From contig NZ_JACHXN010000027.1 of assembly GCF_014192095.1 (NCBI RefSeq), positions 1-64,000 of the forward strand: DNA of 64,000 nt, in the 5' to 3' direction. Of this stretch, positions 17,231 to 26,686 are shown piece by piece; positions within the stretch are counted from its first letter, which is position 1; every line of letters begins with the position of its first letter. Both the position numbers and the translations under genes were made by a program. Source of the DNA: Phyllobacterium trifolii. GTDB lineage: Bacteria > Pseudomonadota > Alphaproteobacteria > Rhizobiales > Rhizobiaceae. The notes below the pieces were generated by a model. The model was not told where the DNA came from and ran no database searches. It saw nothing but the letters and a program-made list of their open reading frames with translations.

Positions 17231-17237
17231 GCTCTCG

Positions 17238-17705
17238 CTACTCGATCACAACCAGAAACTCACCATATTCGACGGGTTGGCTGTCTGTGACGAGAATGGC
17301 GGTAACCGTACCAGAACGTGGAGACGGTATCTGGTTCATCGTTTTCATGGCCTCGATGATCAGAAGCGTCTGGCCTTCCTTGACCTGTGTTCCGACCTCG
17401 ATAAAGGCGCGGGCACCAGGCGCGGGGGAAAGATACACGGTTCCGACCATCGGCGAAGGGACGGCATTCTTCGAGGGATCAGCGACAGCAGACGCGACCG
17501 GGATAACCGTTGCCGCCGGAGCGGGAGCCGCGCCCGCCGGGGCTTGGGCATAGACCGGAGCTGCGGCCTGCACCGTTATCTGCCGCGATACGCGAATCCG
17601 AAGGTCGCCCTGCTCGATCTCGATATCCGTGAGGTCGGTCTCGTTGAGGATCTCCGCGAGATCGCGGATCATGACCTTGTCGATCCCGGTGGTTCTGTTA
17701 GCCAT
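17238..17705 (-). CDS. accB: Acetyl-CoA carboxylase, biotin carboxyl carrier protein
   Basis: AccB, 155 residues, carries biotin between AccC and the carboxyltransferase. The C-terminal biotinyl domain has [19 protein letters not shown] with the biotin-accepting Lys in AMKT, a variant of the usual AMKM that is common in alphaproteobacteria. Between the N-terminal domain and the biotinyl domain there is an Ala/Pro-rich flexible linker (about residues 45-75), as expected for a swinging carrier. It is 36 bases downstream of aroQ and seven bases upstream of accC, inside one operon. Confidence 0.97.
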   Translation of the reverse strand: MANRTTGIDKVMIRDLAEILNETDLTDIEIEQGDLRIRVSRQITVQAAAPVYAQAPAGAAPAPAATVIPVASAVADPSKNAVPSPMVGTVYLSPAPGARAFIEVGTQVKEGQTLLIIEAMKTMNQIPSPRSGTVTAILVTDSQPVEYGEFLVVIE

Positions 17706-17741
17706 GCTTTTTCAAGCCCCTTATACCTGTTTGGCGGTCCG

Positions 17742-18185
17742 CTATTGCGACGCTGCCAGCTTGACGAGTGCGCGCAGGCCCATCACGTAGCCATCAACCC
17801 CGAAGCCACATATCACCCCTTTAGCCAAAGGGGAAACGTAGGAGTGATGGCGAAATGACTCGCGCGCGTGAATGTTGGAAAGATGAACCTCCACCAGCGT
17901 GACGGCGGCAGCGCGGATGGCATCATGCAATGCGATGGATGTATGCGTGTAGGCGGCAGGATTGATCAAAACCAATGCCTTTTGCTCGCCTGCCTCCTGA
18001 ATCCAGCTGACCAGATCACCCTCGTGATTGGACTGGCGAAATACGATGTCGACGCCCAGATTTTCACTTTCGGCACGGCACAGACCTTCGATATCGCTCA
18101 ACGTCGCGGCGCCGTATATTCCCGGCTCACGCTTACCAAGCATATTCAGGTTGGGGCCGTTGAGGATAAAGATCTGCTGCTTCAT
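17742..18185 (-). CDS. aroQ: Type II 3-dehydroquinate dehydratase
   Basis: AroQ makes 3-dehydroshikimate from 3-dehydroquinate in the shikimate pathway. The 147 residues carry all family signatures: NGPNLNMLGKREPGIYG, the lid with RQSNHEGDLVSWIQEA, NPAAYTHTSIALHDAI, VEVHLSNIHARESFRHHSYV and VICGFGVDGY. The active-site Tyr of GIYG and the His of NIHARE are present. It is the first gene of aroQ-accB-accC-aat. A gap of 126 bases separates it from the DsbA gene; it likely holds a promoter, although no sharp -35/-10 pair stands out. Confidence 0.97.
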   Translation of the reverse strand: MKQQIFILNGPNLNMLGKREPGIYGAATLSDIEGLCRAESENLGVDIVFRQSNHEGDLVSWIQEAGEQKALVLINPAAYTHTSIALHDAIRAAAVTLVEVHLSNIHARESFRHHSYVSPLAKGVICGFGVDGYVMGLRALVKLAASQ

Positions 18186-18311
18186 GATTTACCGGACGGT
18201 TTCGCGAAATCGTGGTCCCATATAGACGGCTTATCGGCAAGCGAAAAGCCCGCAAAGCACCCTTATTGCTTGTCTACAAAGGGTTTTGCCAAGCAAAAGT
18301 AAATATTCAGG

Positions 18312-19109
18312 CTATTTGTTGCGAATATGGCTGATCTTTTCCGCAAGGACATCCGCACCAAGTGCGCCGGGCACCACTTCATTGCCCACGACATAGGATG
18401 GGGTTCCGGTAATGCTCAGGCTGTTTGCCAGTTCGAAGTTTTCATTGAAAGCCTTTGTGACTTCGGGAGAGAGCATTTTCTCGCGCATTTGGGCTTCGTT
18501 TGCGCCCAGCTTGACCGCGATGGCCATCGCCGACGCTTCGGTTGCGCGTCCTTCGCCACCGAGGAGATCACGGTGGAACTCGAGATATTTGTCCGGCATG
18601 AGCGCTTTGAACGCCTTGGCGACGATATGCGCGCGCGTGGAATCCGCACCGAGGATGGGGAATTCCTTCATCACGAAGCGCAGGTTTGGATCGCTTTTCA
18701 GGAGGGCATCCATGTCCGGCAGAGCTTTTTTGCAATAACCGCAATTATAGTCGAAGAATTCAACGATCGTGACATCGCCTTTCGGATTGCCGAAAACCGC
18801 ATCCATCGGCGACTGAAAGATCTTGTCCCGATTTTCGCTGATGACCTCAGTCGAAGCTTCCTTTTGCGCGGCTTCCTGCTTGGCATTGAGAGCGGTCTGG
18901 ACCTCGATCATGACCTCGGGATTATTGATCAGATAATTCCGCACAATCCCTTCGATTTCAGCTCTGTCAGTCGTGGACGCGGTGGTTGACGACATCTCCG
19001 GCGCAGCACTGGCGACAACGACATCAGACCGGCCGGCCTGATAGCCAAGAGCGAGGGCGGCAACGCCAACAATGCCGGCGGCGGCACCGATCAGGGCGAC
19101 TTTTGTCAT
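18312..19109 (-). CDS. DsbA family thiol:disulfide protein
   Basis: A 265-residue periplasmic thioredoxin-fold protein. An N-terminal helix (residues 4-24) acts as signal or anchor. A helical segment (50-95) precedes the fold, with the redox centre EFFDYNCGYCKKA (Cys123 and Cys126), and SLSITGTPSYVVGNEVVPGA carrying the cis-Pro loop. It resembles the DsbA/DsbG-like oxidoreductases (BdbD or ScsC style) with an N-terminal helical extension that may help dimerise. The gene follows the M48 protease gene with 48 bases between, so they are probably co-transcribed, suggesting a joint role in envelope protein quality. Confidence 0.9.
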   Translation of the reverse strand: MTKVALIGAAAGIVGVAALALGYQAGRSDVVVASAAPEMSSTTASTTDRAEIEGIVRNYLINNPEVMIEVQTALNAKQEAAQKEASTEVISENRDKIFQSPMDAVFGNPKGDVTIVEFFDYNCGYCKKALPDMDALLKSDPNLRFVMKEFPILGADSTRAHIVAKAFKALMPDKYLEFHRDLLGGEGRATEASAMAIAVKLGANEAQMREKMLSPEVTKAFNENFELANSLSITGTPSYVVGNEVVPGALGADVLAEKISHIRNK

Positions 19110-19157
19110 GATGAACTGTCCTTTTTCAAATTCTGTCGGAACGCGTGTTGCCGCGTC

Positions 19158-20558
19158 TCACTTGCGCTTTGCATTGATGATATCTTGAGCCTGTATCCAC
19201 TCGGGCGTGCCGTTTTTCAAGCCGCGCTGTGCACGAATGGCAAAGATTTGTGCGTCCTGGATCTTGCCTGAGTAATATTTCTGTTCTGCACTGGCGAGAT
19301 CGGACCTGACCATGTCGCCCGTCTGGGCATAAGCCTGGGCCAAATAGCCATAACCTGACGGATATTCGCGATCGCTGGCAATTCCAGCCTTGATTTCCTT
19401 TATGGAGGCCTTGAGATTATCCGGCGTGCCCGACAGCATGAGAGCCCGCCCATAGCTCATGCGGATCAAACTGGATTTGCGCGGATCGAGCGCATTTGCC
19501 TTCTGAAAGGCTTTTGCCGCGTCGCTCGCCTTGTTCTGCTTCAACAGGATCTCGCCTCTGATCTCCTGGAAATAGGGGTTCTTTGGTTGTTCCTTGATCA
19601 GCACATCGATCTTTGAAAGTGCAGACTGCGACGAGCCGTTAAGATAGGTCGCGATGGCATCGCCGTAGCGCGCGCCGATATTGCGCGGATCCTTGCGGAA
19701 GGTCTGCAACACGCTTGCACCACCGCCAGTATAGGCCGCAATCTTGCCTCGCATCATGTCATGACGTTGCTGCAGCGCCGGACTATCAGGCTTGTCATAA
19801 TAGGGACTGGCGTGAGCGAGAACTTCAAGGTTTGCGATACGTTCCCGGGGCATCGGATGGCTGATGCGGTAGGGGTCGACGCTGGTTCCCGTCAATGCGA
19901 GCGCATTGGAGAAGCGCTCGAACGTCGTGAGCATTCCCTTGGCTGATTGTCCCGTGTTGGCGAGATAGGTGATGGCTGAACGGTCCGCGGCCATTTCCTC
20001 GGAGCGTTGATAGTTGAGAAGGTTGCGCATGGCGGCTTCGGGACCACCCATGGCGACGCCCATACCCGCTTTCGACAGGCCGCTTGCTCCACCAGCGGCG
20101 CCACCGACAACGGCGCCGATACCGAGCAGGCTTGTAACAACGGCCAGAGTCTTGGCAGCGGCCAGTTGTTCGCGCAGCTTGAATTCGTGGCCGCCGGCAA
20201 GATGGCCGGTCTCATGTGCGAGAACGCCGATAATTTCATTGGGCGTCTGCGCCTGGAGCAGGGCGCCCGTATTGATGAAAATACGCCTGCCGTCGACGAA
20301 GGCATTGAAGCTGTTGTTGTTGACCAGAACGATTCTGATCGCGTTTCTGGAAAGACCAGCGGTTTTGATGATCGGGGTCGCATAGTCGGTGACCAGCGCC
20401 TCGATTTCGGCATCCCGTACGATCGGCACCGATGAAGACTGGGCAGCCGCAATGGCGGTTTGTGCCAAGCACAGCGCGCTTGCGGCCCCTGCAACAATCG
20501 CACCACGTACAAAATTTGCTATTGGTCGAAATAAACCAGTCATTTGAAACGCTACCAT
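19158..20558 (-). CDS. M48 family metalloprotease with TPR (BepA-like)
   Basis: A 466-residue periplasmic zinc protease. An N-terminal signal peptide (about residues 17-40) precedes the catalytic domain: FNAFVDGRRIFINTGALLQA, the zinc motif HETGH (His115 and His119), and the third-ligand Glu in RSEEMAADRSAITYL. The C-terminal half has tetratricopeptide-like repeats (about 270-460). The layout is that of BepA/YfgC, which degrades misassembled outer-membrane proteins or helps LptD. ATG 20558 is used; ATG at codon 6 (20543) is also possible. It is upstream of the DsbA gene, consistent with an outer-membrane folding role. Confidence 0.9.
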   Translation of the reverse strand: MVAFQMTGLFRPIANFVRGAIVAGAASALCLAQTAIAAAQSSSVPIVRDAEIEALVTDYATPIIKTAGLSRNAIRIVLVNNNSFNAFVDGRRIFINTGALLQAQTPNEIIGVLAHETGHLAGGHEFKLREQLAAAKTLAVVTSLLGIGAVVGGAAGGASGLSKAGMGVAMGGPEAAMRNLLNYQRSEEMAADRSAITYLANTGQSAKGMLTTFERFSNALALTGTSVDPYRISHPMPRERIANLEVLAHASPYYDKPDSPALQQRHDMMRGKIAAYTGGGASVLQTFRKDPRNIGARYGDAIATYLNGSSQSALSKIDVLIKEQPKNPYFQEIRGEILLKQNKASDAAKAFQKANALDPRKSSLIRMSYGRALMLSGTPDNLKASIKEIKAGIASDREYPSGYGYLAQAYAQTGDMVRSDLASAEQKYYSGKIQDAQIFAIRAQRGLKNGTPEWIQAQDIINAKRK

Positions 20559-20647
20559 ATCGTATTCGTACCGAAATCGATGTTTGAAGGAAAGTGAGCT
20601 TATTAGAACTCCTTGAATTGTAAAAAGCCAACCATAAGCTCAACAAA

Positions 20648-20674
20648 GAAAAACCGGCACGTGTGCCGGTTTTT
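20648..20674 (-). terminator. Bidirectional intrinsic terminator after rne
   Basis: Perfect stem ACCGGCAC (20653-20660) and GTGCCGGT (20663-20670) with A tracts on the left and T tracts on the right, so it works in both directions. On the minus strand it terminates rne, 30-55 bases beyond its stop codon, and insulates the M48 protease operon. Confidence 0.85.
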
Positions 20675-20703
20675 CAAAATCACTTTCTAAAGTTCAGCGC
20701 TTT

Positions 20704-23622
20704 TCAAAAAAAGCCTTTTTTCTGCCACCAGCCCTTTTTGACCGGTTCGCTTTCGGACTTCTTCTCTTTGCCTGTCGATGTGACGACAGGCGTGCTGACT
20801 TCAACCACTTTCGGCGCTGGTGCCGGTTTGGATTCTACTGCGGACTCAACCTTTGCCTCGACCGGCTCAACAGTGGCCGCTGGCTCGGAGGTCTCAGTTG
20901 CAACGGGCGCATCGGCCTTTTTCGCCGATTTACGCGGGGCGCGTTTCGGCTTTACAGGGGCCTCGGGTTCCGCTTCGGCTAGAACTTCAGCAACGGCGAT
21001 CTCGGCTGCTTCGATTCCTGCCTTGGAGCGTGATCTGCGTTTTGCCGGCTTCTTTGCAAGGATTTCTTCGATTGCCACAGGGTCTTGGGCAGCAAGCACG
21101 TCAGCCGTCACTGGCACCGAAGCAGCTTCAGCTGCATCTGCGATCGCCTCAATCGTCTTCGGCTTGGAGAAGTCGGGCAACGGGATCGACACGAAGACAG
21201 GCTCGGCATCCGGCACCGTCTTGGCGGTTACGCGATTTTCCGCATCATCGCCATCGTCGAAGCGCTTGTTCTTGCGCCCGCCGCGGCGTCCCCGGCGGCG
21301 CTTCTTGCGCCGTTCGTTTTCCTCTTCGCGCGCTTTGGTTGCAGCCGCATCTTCACCTTCGACGGCTGGCTGGTCGGTGTCATCGTCATCGCTGATGACC
21401 TGCTGGCCATGCTCGGCACCTGCCGATTCCTGGCGATCGCGACCGCCGCGCCGCCGCCGCTTGCGCTTGCGCTTGCGCGATGCGTCGTCATTGTCGGCGC
21501 TCCGTGCGGTCTCGCTGGTCTGCACCTCGGCGGCGTCATCATCCGTATCTTCGATAACCGGATCGCTTTCGTCGAAATCATCGGCGATGCCTAGCGTTGG
21601 CGTCTCAGTCAGCGGAACGATCGGGCCAAGGGCTATCGAGCCCTTGTCGATGGCGAAGTGCTGGGCGCCAACGCTGTCATCGGCTTCAATGCTGATGGTC
21701 AGGCCGAAACGCGCTTCGAGATCGGCGAGATTCTGGCGCTTGTGGTTGAGAACATAGAGCGCAGTCGCGACAGTCGTGCGAACGATGATGTTGTTCTGCG
21801 AATGACGCAGCAGATATTCCTCGATCGAACGCATGACGTGCAGCGCGACAGAGGAGGCGGAGCGTACGTGTCCCGTGCCACCACAAACGGCGCAAACCTG
21901 GGTCGTTGATTCGAGAACGCTGGCGCGGATGCGCTGACGCGACATTTCAAGCAGGCCGAAATGGGAGATGCGGCCGACCTGGATGCGGGCGCGATCATCC
22001 TTCAGACAATCCTTCATCCGCTTTTCGACCGCCCGGTTGTTGCGGTTTTCTTCCATGTCGATGAAGTCGATGACAATCAGGCCGGCAAGATCGCGCAGAC
22101 GCAGCTGACGTGCGATTTCATCCGCTGCTTCAAGATTTGTCTGCAACGCAGTGTCTTCAATGGAATGTTCGCGTGTCGAGCGTCCGGAGTTGACGTCTAT
22201 CGCGACCAGCGCCTCGGTCTGGTTGATGATGATATAGCCGCCGGACTTCAACGTCACTTGCGGCTGCAGCATGCGATCGAGTTGTGCCTCGATGCCGTTG
22301 CGCGCGAAGATCGGCGTCAGTTCGCGGTAGGGCTGAACGACTTTCGCGTGGCTCGGCATGAGCATGCGCATGAAGTCCTTGGCCTCGCGATAGCCTTCTT
22401 CACCGGCAACAGCGATCTCGGTGATGTCCTTGTTGTAAAGGTCGCGGATCGAACGCTTGATCAGGCTGCCTTCCTCATAAACGAGAGTCGGTGCGGACGA
22501 TGCAAGTGTAAGGCTGCGGACATTCTCCCACAGCCGCATCAGATATTCGTAGTCGCGCTTGACTTCCGGCTTGGTGCGCATGGCGCCAGCGGTGCGCAGG
22601 ATCACGCCCATGCCTTTCGGCACTTCAAGATCCTTAACGATGTCCTTCAGGCGCTTGCGATCTTGGATGCTGGTGATCTTGCGCGAAATACCGCCGCCAC
22701 GTGCGGTGTTTGGCATCAAGACAGAGTACCGGCCGGCGAGCGAGAGATAGGTCGTGAGAGCTGCACCCTTGTTGCCGCGTTCTTCCTTGACGACCTGAAC
22801 GAGCAGAATCTGACGGCGCTTGATGACGTCCTGGATATTGTACTGACGGCGCTGGAACCGCTGATGCGTCGGAACTTCTTCCATTGCATCTTCGGCGCCA
22901 ACCGATTCGACTTCATCGAGTTCGTCGTGGACCTCGTCTTTGTCCTCGTTCGAGCGACTCCGCGATCTCCTCGAATTGCTTTCGCCGCCATCCTCAGATA
23001 CCGGCCTTTCATCATCGCTTTCTGTGGCTTCGTCTGCAGCGCCGGTATTGACGGCTTCCGAAATCACATCCGCTTCAATGGCGGCTGCCATCGTCTGGCT
23101 ACCACCTTCCGGTGTGGAGTCGTCGTCGCTTGATTCTGGCGAAGCAGCCTGTGCGGAGGTTTCGCCTTCGTCATCGGAAGTAGCGGCGTCTTCGTCGGAA
23201 GCATCAAGCTTGGGTGCGTCGTCTTCCTGCCGTGGACCACGGCGGCCGCGGCGGCGATTACGCGTACCGCGATCATTGCGATCGCGGCTACGCTGTTCGC
23301 TGACGTTCTCCTCGTGATCCTCGTCCTGGCTTGCAGCTTCCGCCTCGGCATCGATCAGGGCCTGCCGATCGGCGACCGGGATCTGGTAGTAATCAGGATG
23401 AATTTCGCTGAAAGCGAGAAAGCCATGGCGATTACCGCCATACTCAACGAATGCAGCCTGAAGGGAAGGTTCTACGCGCGTCACCCGCGCCAGGTAGATA
23501 TTGCCTTTGATTTGTTTCTTATGTTCAGATTCAAAGTCAAATTCTTCAATTCGATTGCCGCGAACCACGACAACCCGTGTTTCCTCCTGGTGGGAGGCGT
23601 CTATTAGCATTTTGTCCGACAT
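20704..23622 (-). CDS. rne: Ribonuclease E/G
   Basis: RNase E, the endonuclease that starts mRNA decay and processes rRNA and tRNA. From ATG 23622 (GGAGAAG upstream) it has 972 residues. The S1 domain starts at about residue 35 (KGNIYLARVTRVEPSLQAAF) and is split by a charged insertion of about 160 residues (roughly 95-255), then continues at VIKRRQILLVQVVKEERGNK. The catalytic core includes ALVAIDVNSGRS, and the zinc link is CAVCGGTGHV. The C-terminal tail (about 690-972) is low-complexity, rich in Lys, Arg, Glu and Ala, as expected for a degradosome scaffold and RNA-binding arm. A terminator follows. The upstream region is long and structured. Confidence 0.96.
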   Translation of the reverse strand: MSDKMLIDASHQEETRVVVVRGNRIEEFDFESEHKKQIKGNIYLARVTRVEPSLQAAFVEYGGNRHGFLAFSEIHPDYYQIPVADRQALIDAEAEAASQDEDHEENVSEQRSRDRNDRGTRNRRRGRRGPRQEDDAPKLDASDEDAATSDDEGETSAQAASPESSDDDSTPEGGSQTMAAAIEADVISEAVNTGAADEATESDDERPVSEDGGESNSRRSRSRSNEDKDEVHDELDEVESVGAEDAMEEVPTHQRFQRRQYNIQDVIKRRQILLVQVVKEERGNKGAALTTYLSLAGRYSVLMPNTARGGGISRKITSIQDRKRLKDIVKDLEVPKGMGVILRTAGAMRTKPEVKRDYEYLMRLWENVRSLTLASSAPTLVYEEGSLIKRSIRDLYNKDITEIAVAGEEGYREAKDFMRMLMPSHAKVVQPYRELTPIFARNGIEAQLDRMLQPQVTLKSGGYIIINQTEALVAIDVNSGRSTREHSIEDTALQTNLEAADEIARQLRLRDLAGLIVIDFIDMEENRNNRAVEKRMKDCLKDDRARIQVGRISHFGLLEMSRQRIRASVLESTTQVCAVCGGTGHVRSASSVALHVMRSIEEYLLRHSQNNIIVRTTVATALYVLNHKRQNLADLEARFGLTISIEADDSVGAQHFAIDKGSIALGPIVPLTETPTLGIADDFDESDPVIEDTDDDAAEVQTSETARSADNDDASRKRKRKRRRRGGRDRQESAGAEHGQQVISDDDDTDQPAVEGEDAAATKAREEENERRKKRRRGRRGGRKNKRFDDGDDAENRVTAKTVPDAEPVFVSIPLPDFSKPKTIEAIADAAEAASVPVTADVLAAQDPVAIEEILAKKPAKRRSRSKAGIEAAEIAVAEVLAEAEPEAPVKPKRAPRKSAKKADAPVATETSEPAATVEPVEAKVESAVESKPAPAPKVVEVSTPVVTSTGKEKKSESEPVKKGWWQKKGFF

Positions 23623-24252
23623 TATACTTCTTCTCCCCGGCCGAAACGCTGCCAACGCGAGACAGCCAGGAAACCTGCAAGGTTTCTGGCGCCGCATCTT
23701 CACATTTGCCGGATATATTAAAGTTCGCAGAAACAGACAGACACGGCGACACGCGGAGTTGCCCTCGGGCAGCCGCGGCTTGCAAGCCGGTTTTAACTAC
23801 GTCTGTAACAAACATTCCCTGTTCCTGACGAAACGACCTCTACGAATGGCACGCTTCTCAGCTGTGCCGACACTGTTAATACCCCCGAAAGGGCTGGCTC
23901 GATGCGCCTTGGCTGCGCGATCTGCCGTTCACAAAAAGCGTTGCCGACAATCCCTGTCGGCTCGCGCTAAATTCTTTTTTTGGTTACCCACAGCGAATTC
24001 GCCGATGCCGCTCCATGTCCCTGTCTTCATTGTCAGCCGGTCATTTACCGTGACATCAAAGAGCCCGATTCTGGACGGCAGAAAAGTAACCCACCTTTGC
24101 TTTTAGGAGGTGCGCCGCGTTATGACAAGGCCTTCTTCATAATCGTGTCATCCGCGCATTACACACATGGCATTCCATAAGATAATATTAACCATGCTTC
24201 CCTACCTATTGCTTATACATAGTGTGTCCCTGGCAGGGTTCCAATGTGAGCC
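23623..24252. promoter_or_regulatory. Long divergent rne/amiC intergenic region with hairpins
   Basis: No gene is seen in these 630 bases. For the rne transcript (minus strand) they form a leader with several perfect small hairpins: GCCGACA/TGTCGGC (23943-23949 and 23955-23961), followed on the minus strand within a few bases by CTTTTTG, and AAACC/GGTTT (23671-23685) just ahead of the rne start. A long structured leader recalls the feedback-controlled rne 5' UTR of enterobacteria, but homology is not implied. The amiC promoter should lie at about 24130-24240. Confidence 0.45.
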
Positions 24253-25536
24253 ATGTCTGATACAACGATGGAGAGGGGAAGCCCGTCCATCGGCGGGCCA
24301 AGCGAGATGAGCGTGATCTGTCGGATATTCATGGCTGCCGTATTTGGCCTTCTTGTCTTTGTGCAGGCAGGCAAGCCCTCTCATGCAGCAGGTGAGCTGG
24401 CCGCATTGACTTATCAAGCCGCCGGAGACGAGCTGCGCACGCGCGTCGTCATCAACTTCGACCGCGAGCCTGATGTATCGACAATGCTGCTTGATCAGCC
24501 GCACCGGCTGGCAATCGACATTCCCAAAGCGGTTTTTGCCTTTGACAAGAAATCCGTGGAGCCCCGCGGGCTGATAACAGATGTGCGCTACGGATTGATC
24601 GACGATCAGCGTTCGCGCCTCATCTTTACACTCAAGGGGCCCTTTGTGGTCGAGCAGCTCAACGTCATCAAGAATGACAATAGTCCTGGTTACCGGCTGG
24701 TGGCGGATTTCGTCGCTTCGTCGGACCGAGCATTTGCGGAAGCATTGAAGACACAAAATGCGACCACTGCTTCAACGAATGCCGCTCCAAAGGGCGATCG
24801 GCTCGCAACCGCGGCGCCAGATGAGGCAAGCAAGGGGCCGAAACCATTTACTATCGTCATCGATCCTGGTCACGGCGGTATCGACAGTGGCGCGGAAAGC
24901 GCAAGCGGCATTATGGAAAAGAACGTGACCTTGATGTTTGCCCAACAATTGCGGGACGAGCTCGCCAAGCTGCCGGGTCTGCGCGTGGAGATGACCCGCA
25001 GTGACGACACTTTCTTGCGGCTGACCGAACGGGTTCGTATCGCCCGCCAATACGAGGCAAACCTTTTCATTTCGATTCATGCGGATACGATCAATCGCGG
25101 CAATATACGTGGCGCTACAGTCTATACTGTTTCGGACAAGGCGTCGGACGCGGAATCGCGTGCCATGGCCGATCGTGAAAACCGTTCCGATGCGGTGGCG
25201 GGCATCGCCTACGATAACGAGACACCGGAAATCGCCGATATTCTCATGGACCTGACGCGGCGTGAAACCCACACGTTCTCCTTGAGCTTTGCTAAAACTG
25301 TGGTGAAATCACTCAAGAAAGACGTCAACATGATCAACAACCCGCATCGTTTTGCAGGGTTTCAAGTGCTTCGCGCGCCGGATGTGCCGTCCGTGCTGGT
25401 CGAGATTGGCTATCTTTCCAACGCAGAAGACGAAAAGCTCATGCTTGATCCGGTGTGGCGAACTCATGTAGCGGAAAGACTTGCCTCGGCTGTCGGCGAG
25501 TTTGCCAACATGAAGACGGCAGGAGCGCTGAACTAG
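24253..25536 (+). CDS. amiC: N-acetylmuramoyl-L-alanine amidase
   Basis: A periplasmic zinc amidase that cuts peptide stems from glycan during cell separation. It has a signal peptide (about residues 20-47), an AMIN domain (residues 50-155, with VINFDREPDVSTMLLDQPHR) that targets the septum, and an Amidase_3 domain with zinc ligands in VIDPGHGGIDSGA, IMEKNVTL and LFISIHADT, and the catalytic Glu in VLVEIGYLSNAEDE. The start may instead be ATG 24307, which would begin right at the signal peptide. rne-amiC divergence is typical of Rhizobiales, but the usual next gene, for penicillin-binding protein 1A, is absent here. Confidence 0.94.
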   Translation: MSDTTMERGSPSIGGPSEMSVICRIFMAAVFGLLVFVQAGKPSHAAGELAALTYQAAGDELRTRVVINFDREPDVSTMLLDQPHRLAIDIPKAVFAFDKKSVEPRGLITDVRYGLIDDQRSRLIFTLKGPFVVEQLNVIKNDNSPGYRLVADFVASSDRAFAEALKTQNATTASTNAAPKGDRLATAAPDEASKGPKPFTIVIDPGHGGIDSGAESASGIMEKNVTLMFAQQLRDELAKLPGLRVEMTRSDDTFLRLTERVRIARQYEANLFISIHADTINRGNIRGATVYTVSDKASDAESRAMADRENRSDAVAGIAYDNETPEIADILMDLTRRETHTFSLSFAKTVVKSLKKDVNMINNPHRFAGFQVLRAPDVPSVLVEIGYLSNAEDEKLMLDPVWRTHVAERLASAVGEFANMKTAGALN

Positions 25537-25552
25537 ATCGGGTTTTGTCTAA

Positions 25553-26359
25553 ATGCTGCCGAACGACGACGACCTCGAGAATTTCGCATCCCATGGTGCT
25601 GCGCCCTTGCCAGTCACTAGCGATCAAGGTTACGTGGATCACGATGGCGCGCGGATCTGGTTCGCCACATACGGCGCCGGATCGCCCGTAATCCTGCTGC
25701 ATGGTGGCCTCGGCCATAGCGGCAATTGGGGTTATCAGGTTCCAATGGTGGTCGGCTCGGGCCGTCGCGTCATAGTTATTGATAGCCGGGGTCATGGTCG
25801 CAGCACGCGCGATTTGCGGCCGTTTACCTATGAGTTGATGGCGTCCGATGTTCTCGCCGTGATGGATGCACTGCACCTCGAAAAGGCAGCCGTCGTGGGC
25901 TGGAGCGACGGCGCGTGCATAGCTTTGGTCCTTGCCATGCAAGCCCCCACGCGAATTGCTGGTGTATTCTTCTTTGGTTGCAACATGGATCCCAGCGGCA
26001 CAAAGGAAATCATACCCAGCCCGGCTATCGACCGATGTTTCAGCCGTCACGCCAAGGACTACGCCGAGCTGTCGGCCACGCCGGATCAATTCATGGCGTT
26101 TGTCGATGCGGTTGGCCTGATGATGAAAACCGAGCCCAACTATACTGCGAGCGATTTGGCCGGCATCCATACGCCTGTCGCGGTCGTACGAAGCGAGCAT
26201 GATGAGTTTATCAAGCTCGAACACGCCAAATATCTCGCCGGGAGTATTCCGGGGGCGGAGTTGTTCCTCTTGCCTGGCGTGAGCCATTTCGCACCGCTGC
26301 AAAGACCAGAGCAATTCAACAGCGTAATGCAGGCCTTCCTCGACAAGGTTCTAGCCTGA
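25553..26359 (+). CDS. Alpha/beta fold hydrolase
   Basis: A 268-residue cytoplasmic alpha/beta hydrolase. It shows the oxyanion motif ILLHGGLGHSGNWGYQ, the RGHGRS strand, the nucleophile elbow GWSDG (Ser between Trp and Asp), and a C-terminal His in LLPGVSHFAPLQRPEQF. The overall pattern is like small esterases or haloperoxidase-like hydrolases; the substrate is unknown. It starts 16 bases after amiC with no clear Shine-Dalgarno sequence, so it may depend on amiC translation. An intrinsic terminator follows at 26413. It sits where the penicillin-binding protein gene is found in related genomes. Confidence 0.88.
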   Translation: MLPNDDDLENFASHGAAPLPVTSDQGYVDHDGARIWFATYGAGSPVILLHGGLGHSGNWGYQVPMVVGSGRRVIVIDSRGHGRSTRDLRPFTYELMASDVLAVMDALHLEKAAVVGWSDGACIALVLAMQAPTRIAGVFFFGCNMDPSGTKEIIPSPAIDRCFSRHAKDYAELSATPDQFMAFVDAVGLMMKTEPNYTASDLAGIHTPVAVVRSEHDEFIKLEHAKYLAGSIPGAELFLLPGVSHFAPLQRPEQFNSVMQAFLDKVLA

Positions 26360-26412
26360 GGAACGAGAATGCTCGCGTTATGGCTCAACCAGACCGCGGC
26401 AGTTAGTTGCCG

Positions 26413-26438
26413 TTTGCGTAATTTACGCAAAGTTTTTT
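26413..26438 (+). terminator. Intrinsic terminator after the hydrolase gene
   Basis: A perfect 9-bp palindrome TTTGCGTAA (26413-26421), one T, TTACGCAAA (26423-26431), then G and six T. Distance from the stop codon is about 54 bases. It ends the amiC-hydrolase transcript. The A+T-rich stem is unusual for a terminator, and it might instead or also be a repressor site. Confidence 0.7.
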
Positions 26439-26686
26439 ACATACGGGAACATAAGTATTGCGCTGCAGCATGACGATTTGAAACGAATAGCTATTTTATG
26501 CACTGGTGAAGGAACCTTTTACCAATCCATTGGTTTCATTCAAATAGAAGTCAAAATCCGATACAAATAGTGATTTGTTAAATCGGTTTAGTTCTCGTAC
26601 ATAGTGTGCAGTGCAACGGAATATAAATCCGATTGCGGTAAGGATTGCTCGCGTAAAGAGCGGCTTTAATAGAGGGTGTTCGAAGA

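Noticed and set aside
21961-23133. 390-codon plus-strand frame inside rne
   Set aside because: Antisense of RNase E, typical shadow in G+C-rich DNA.
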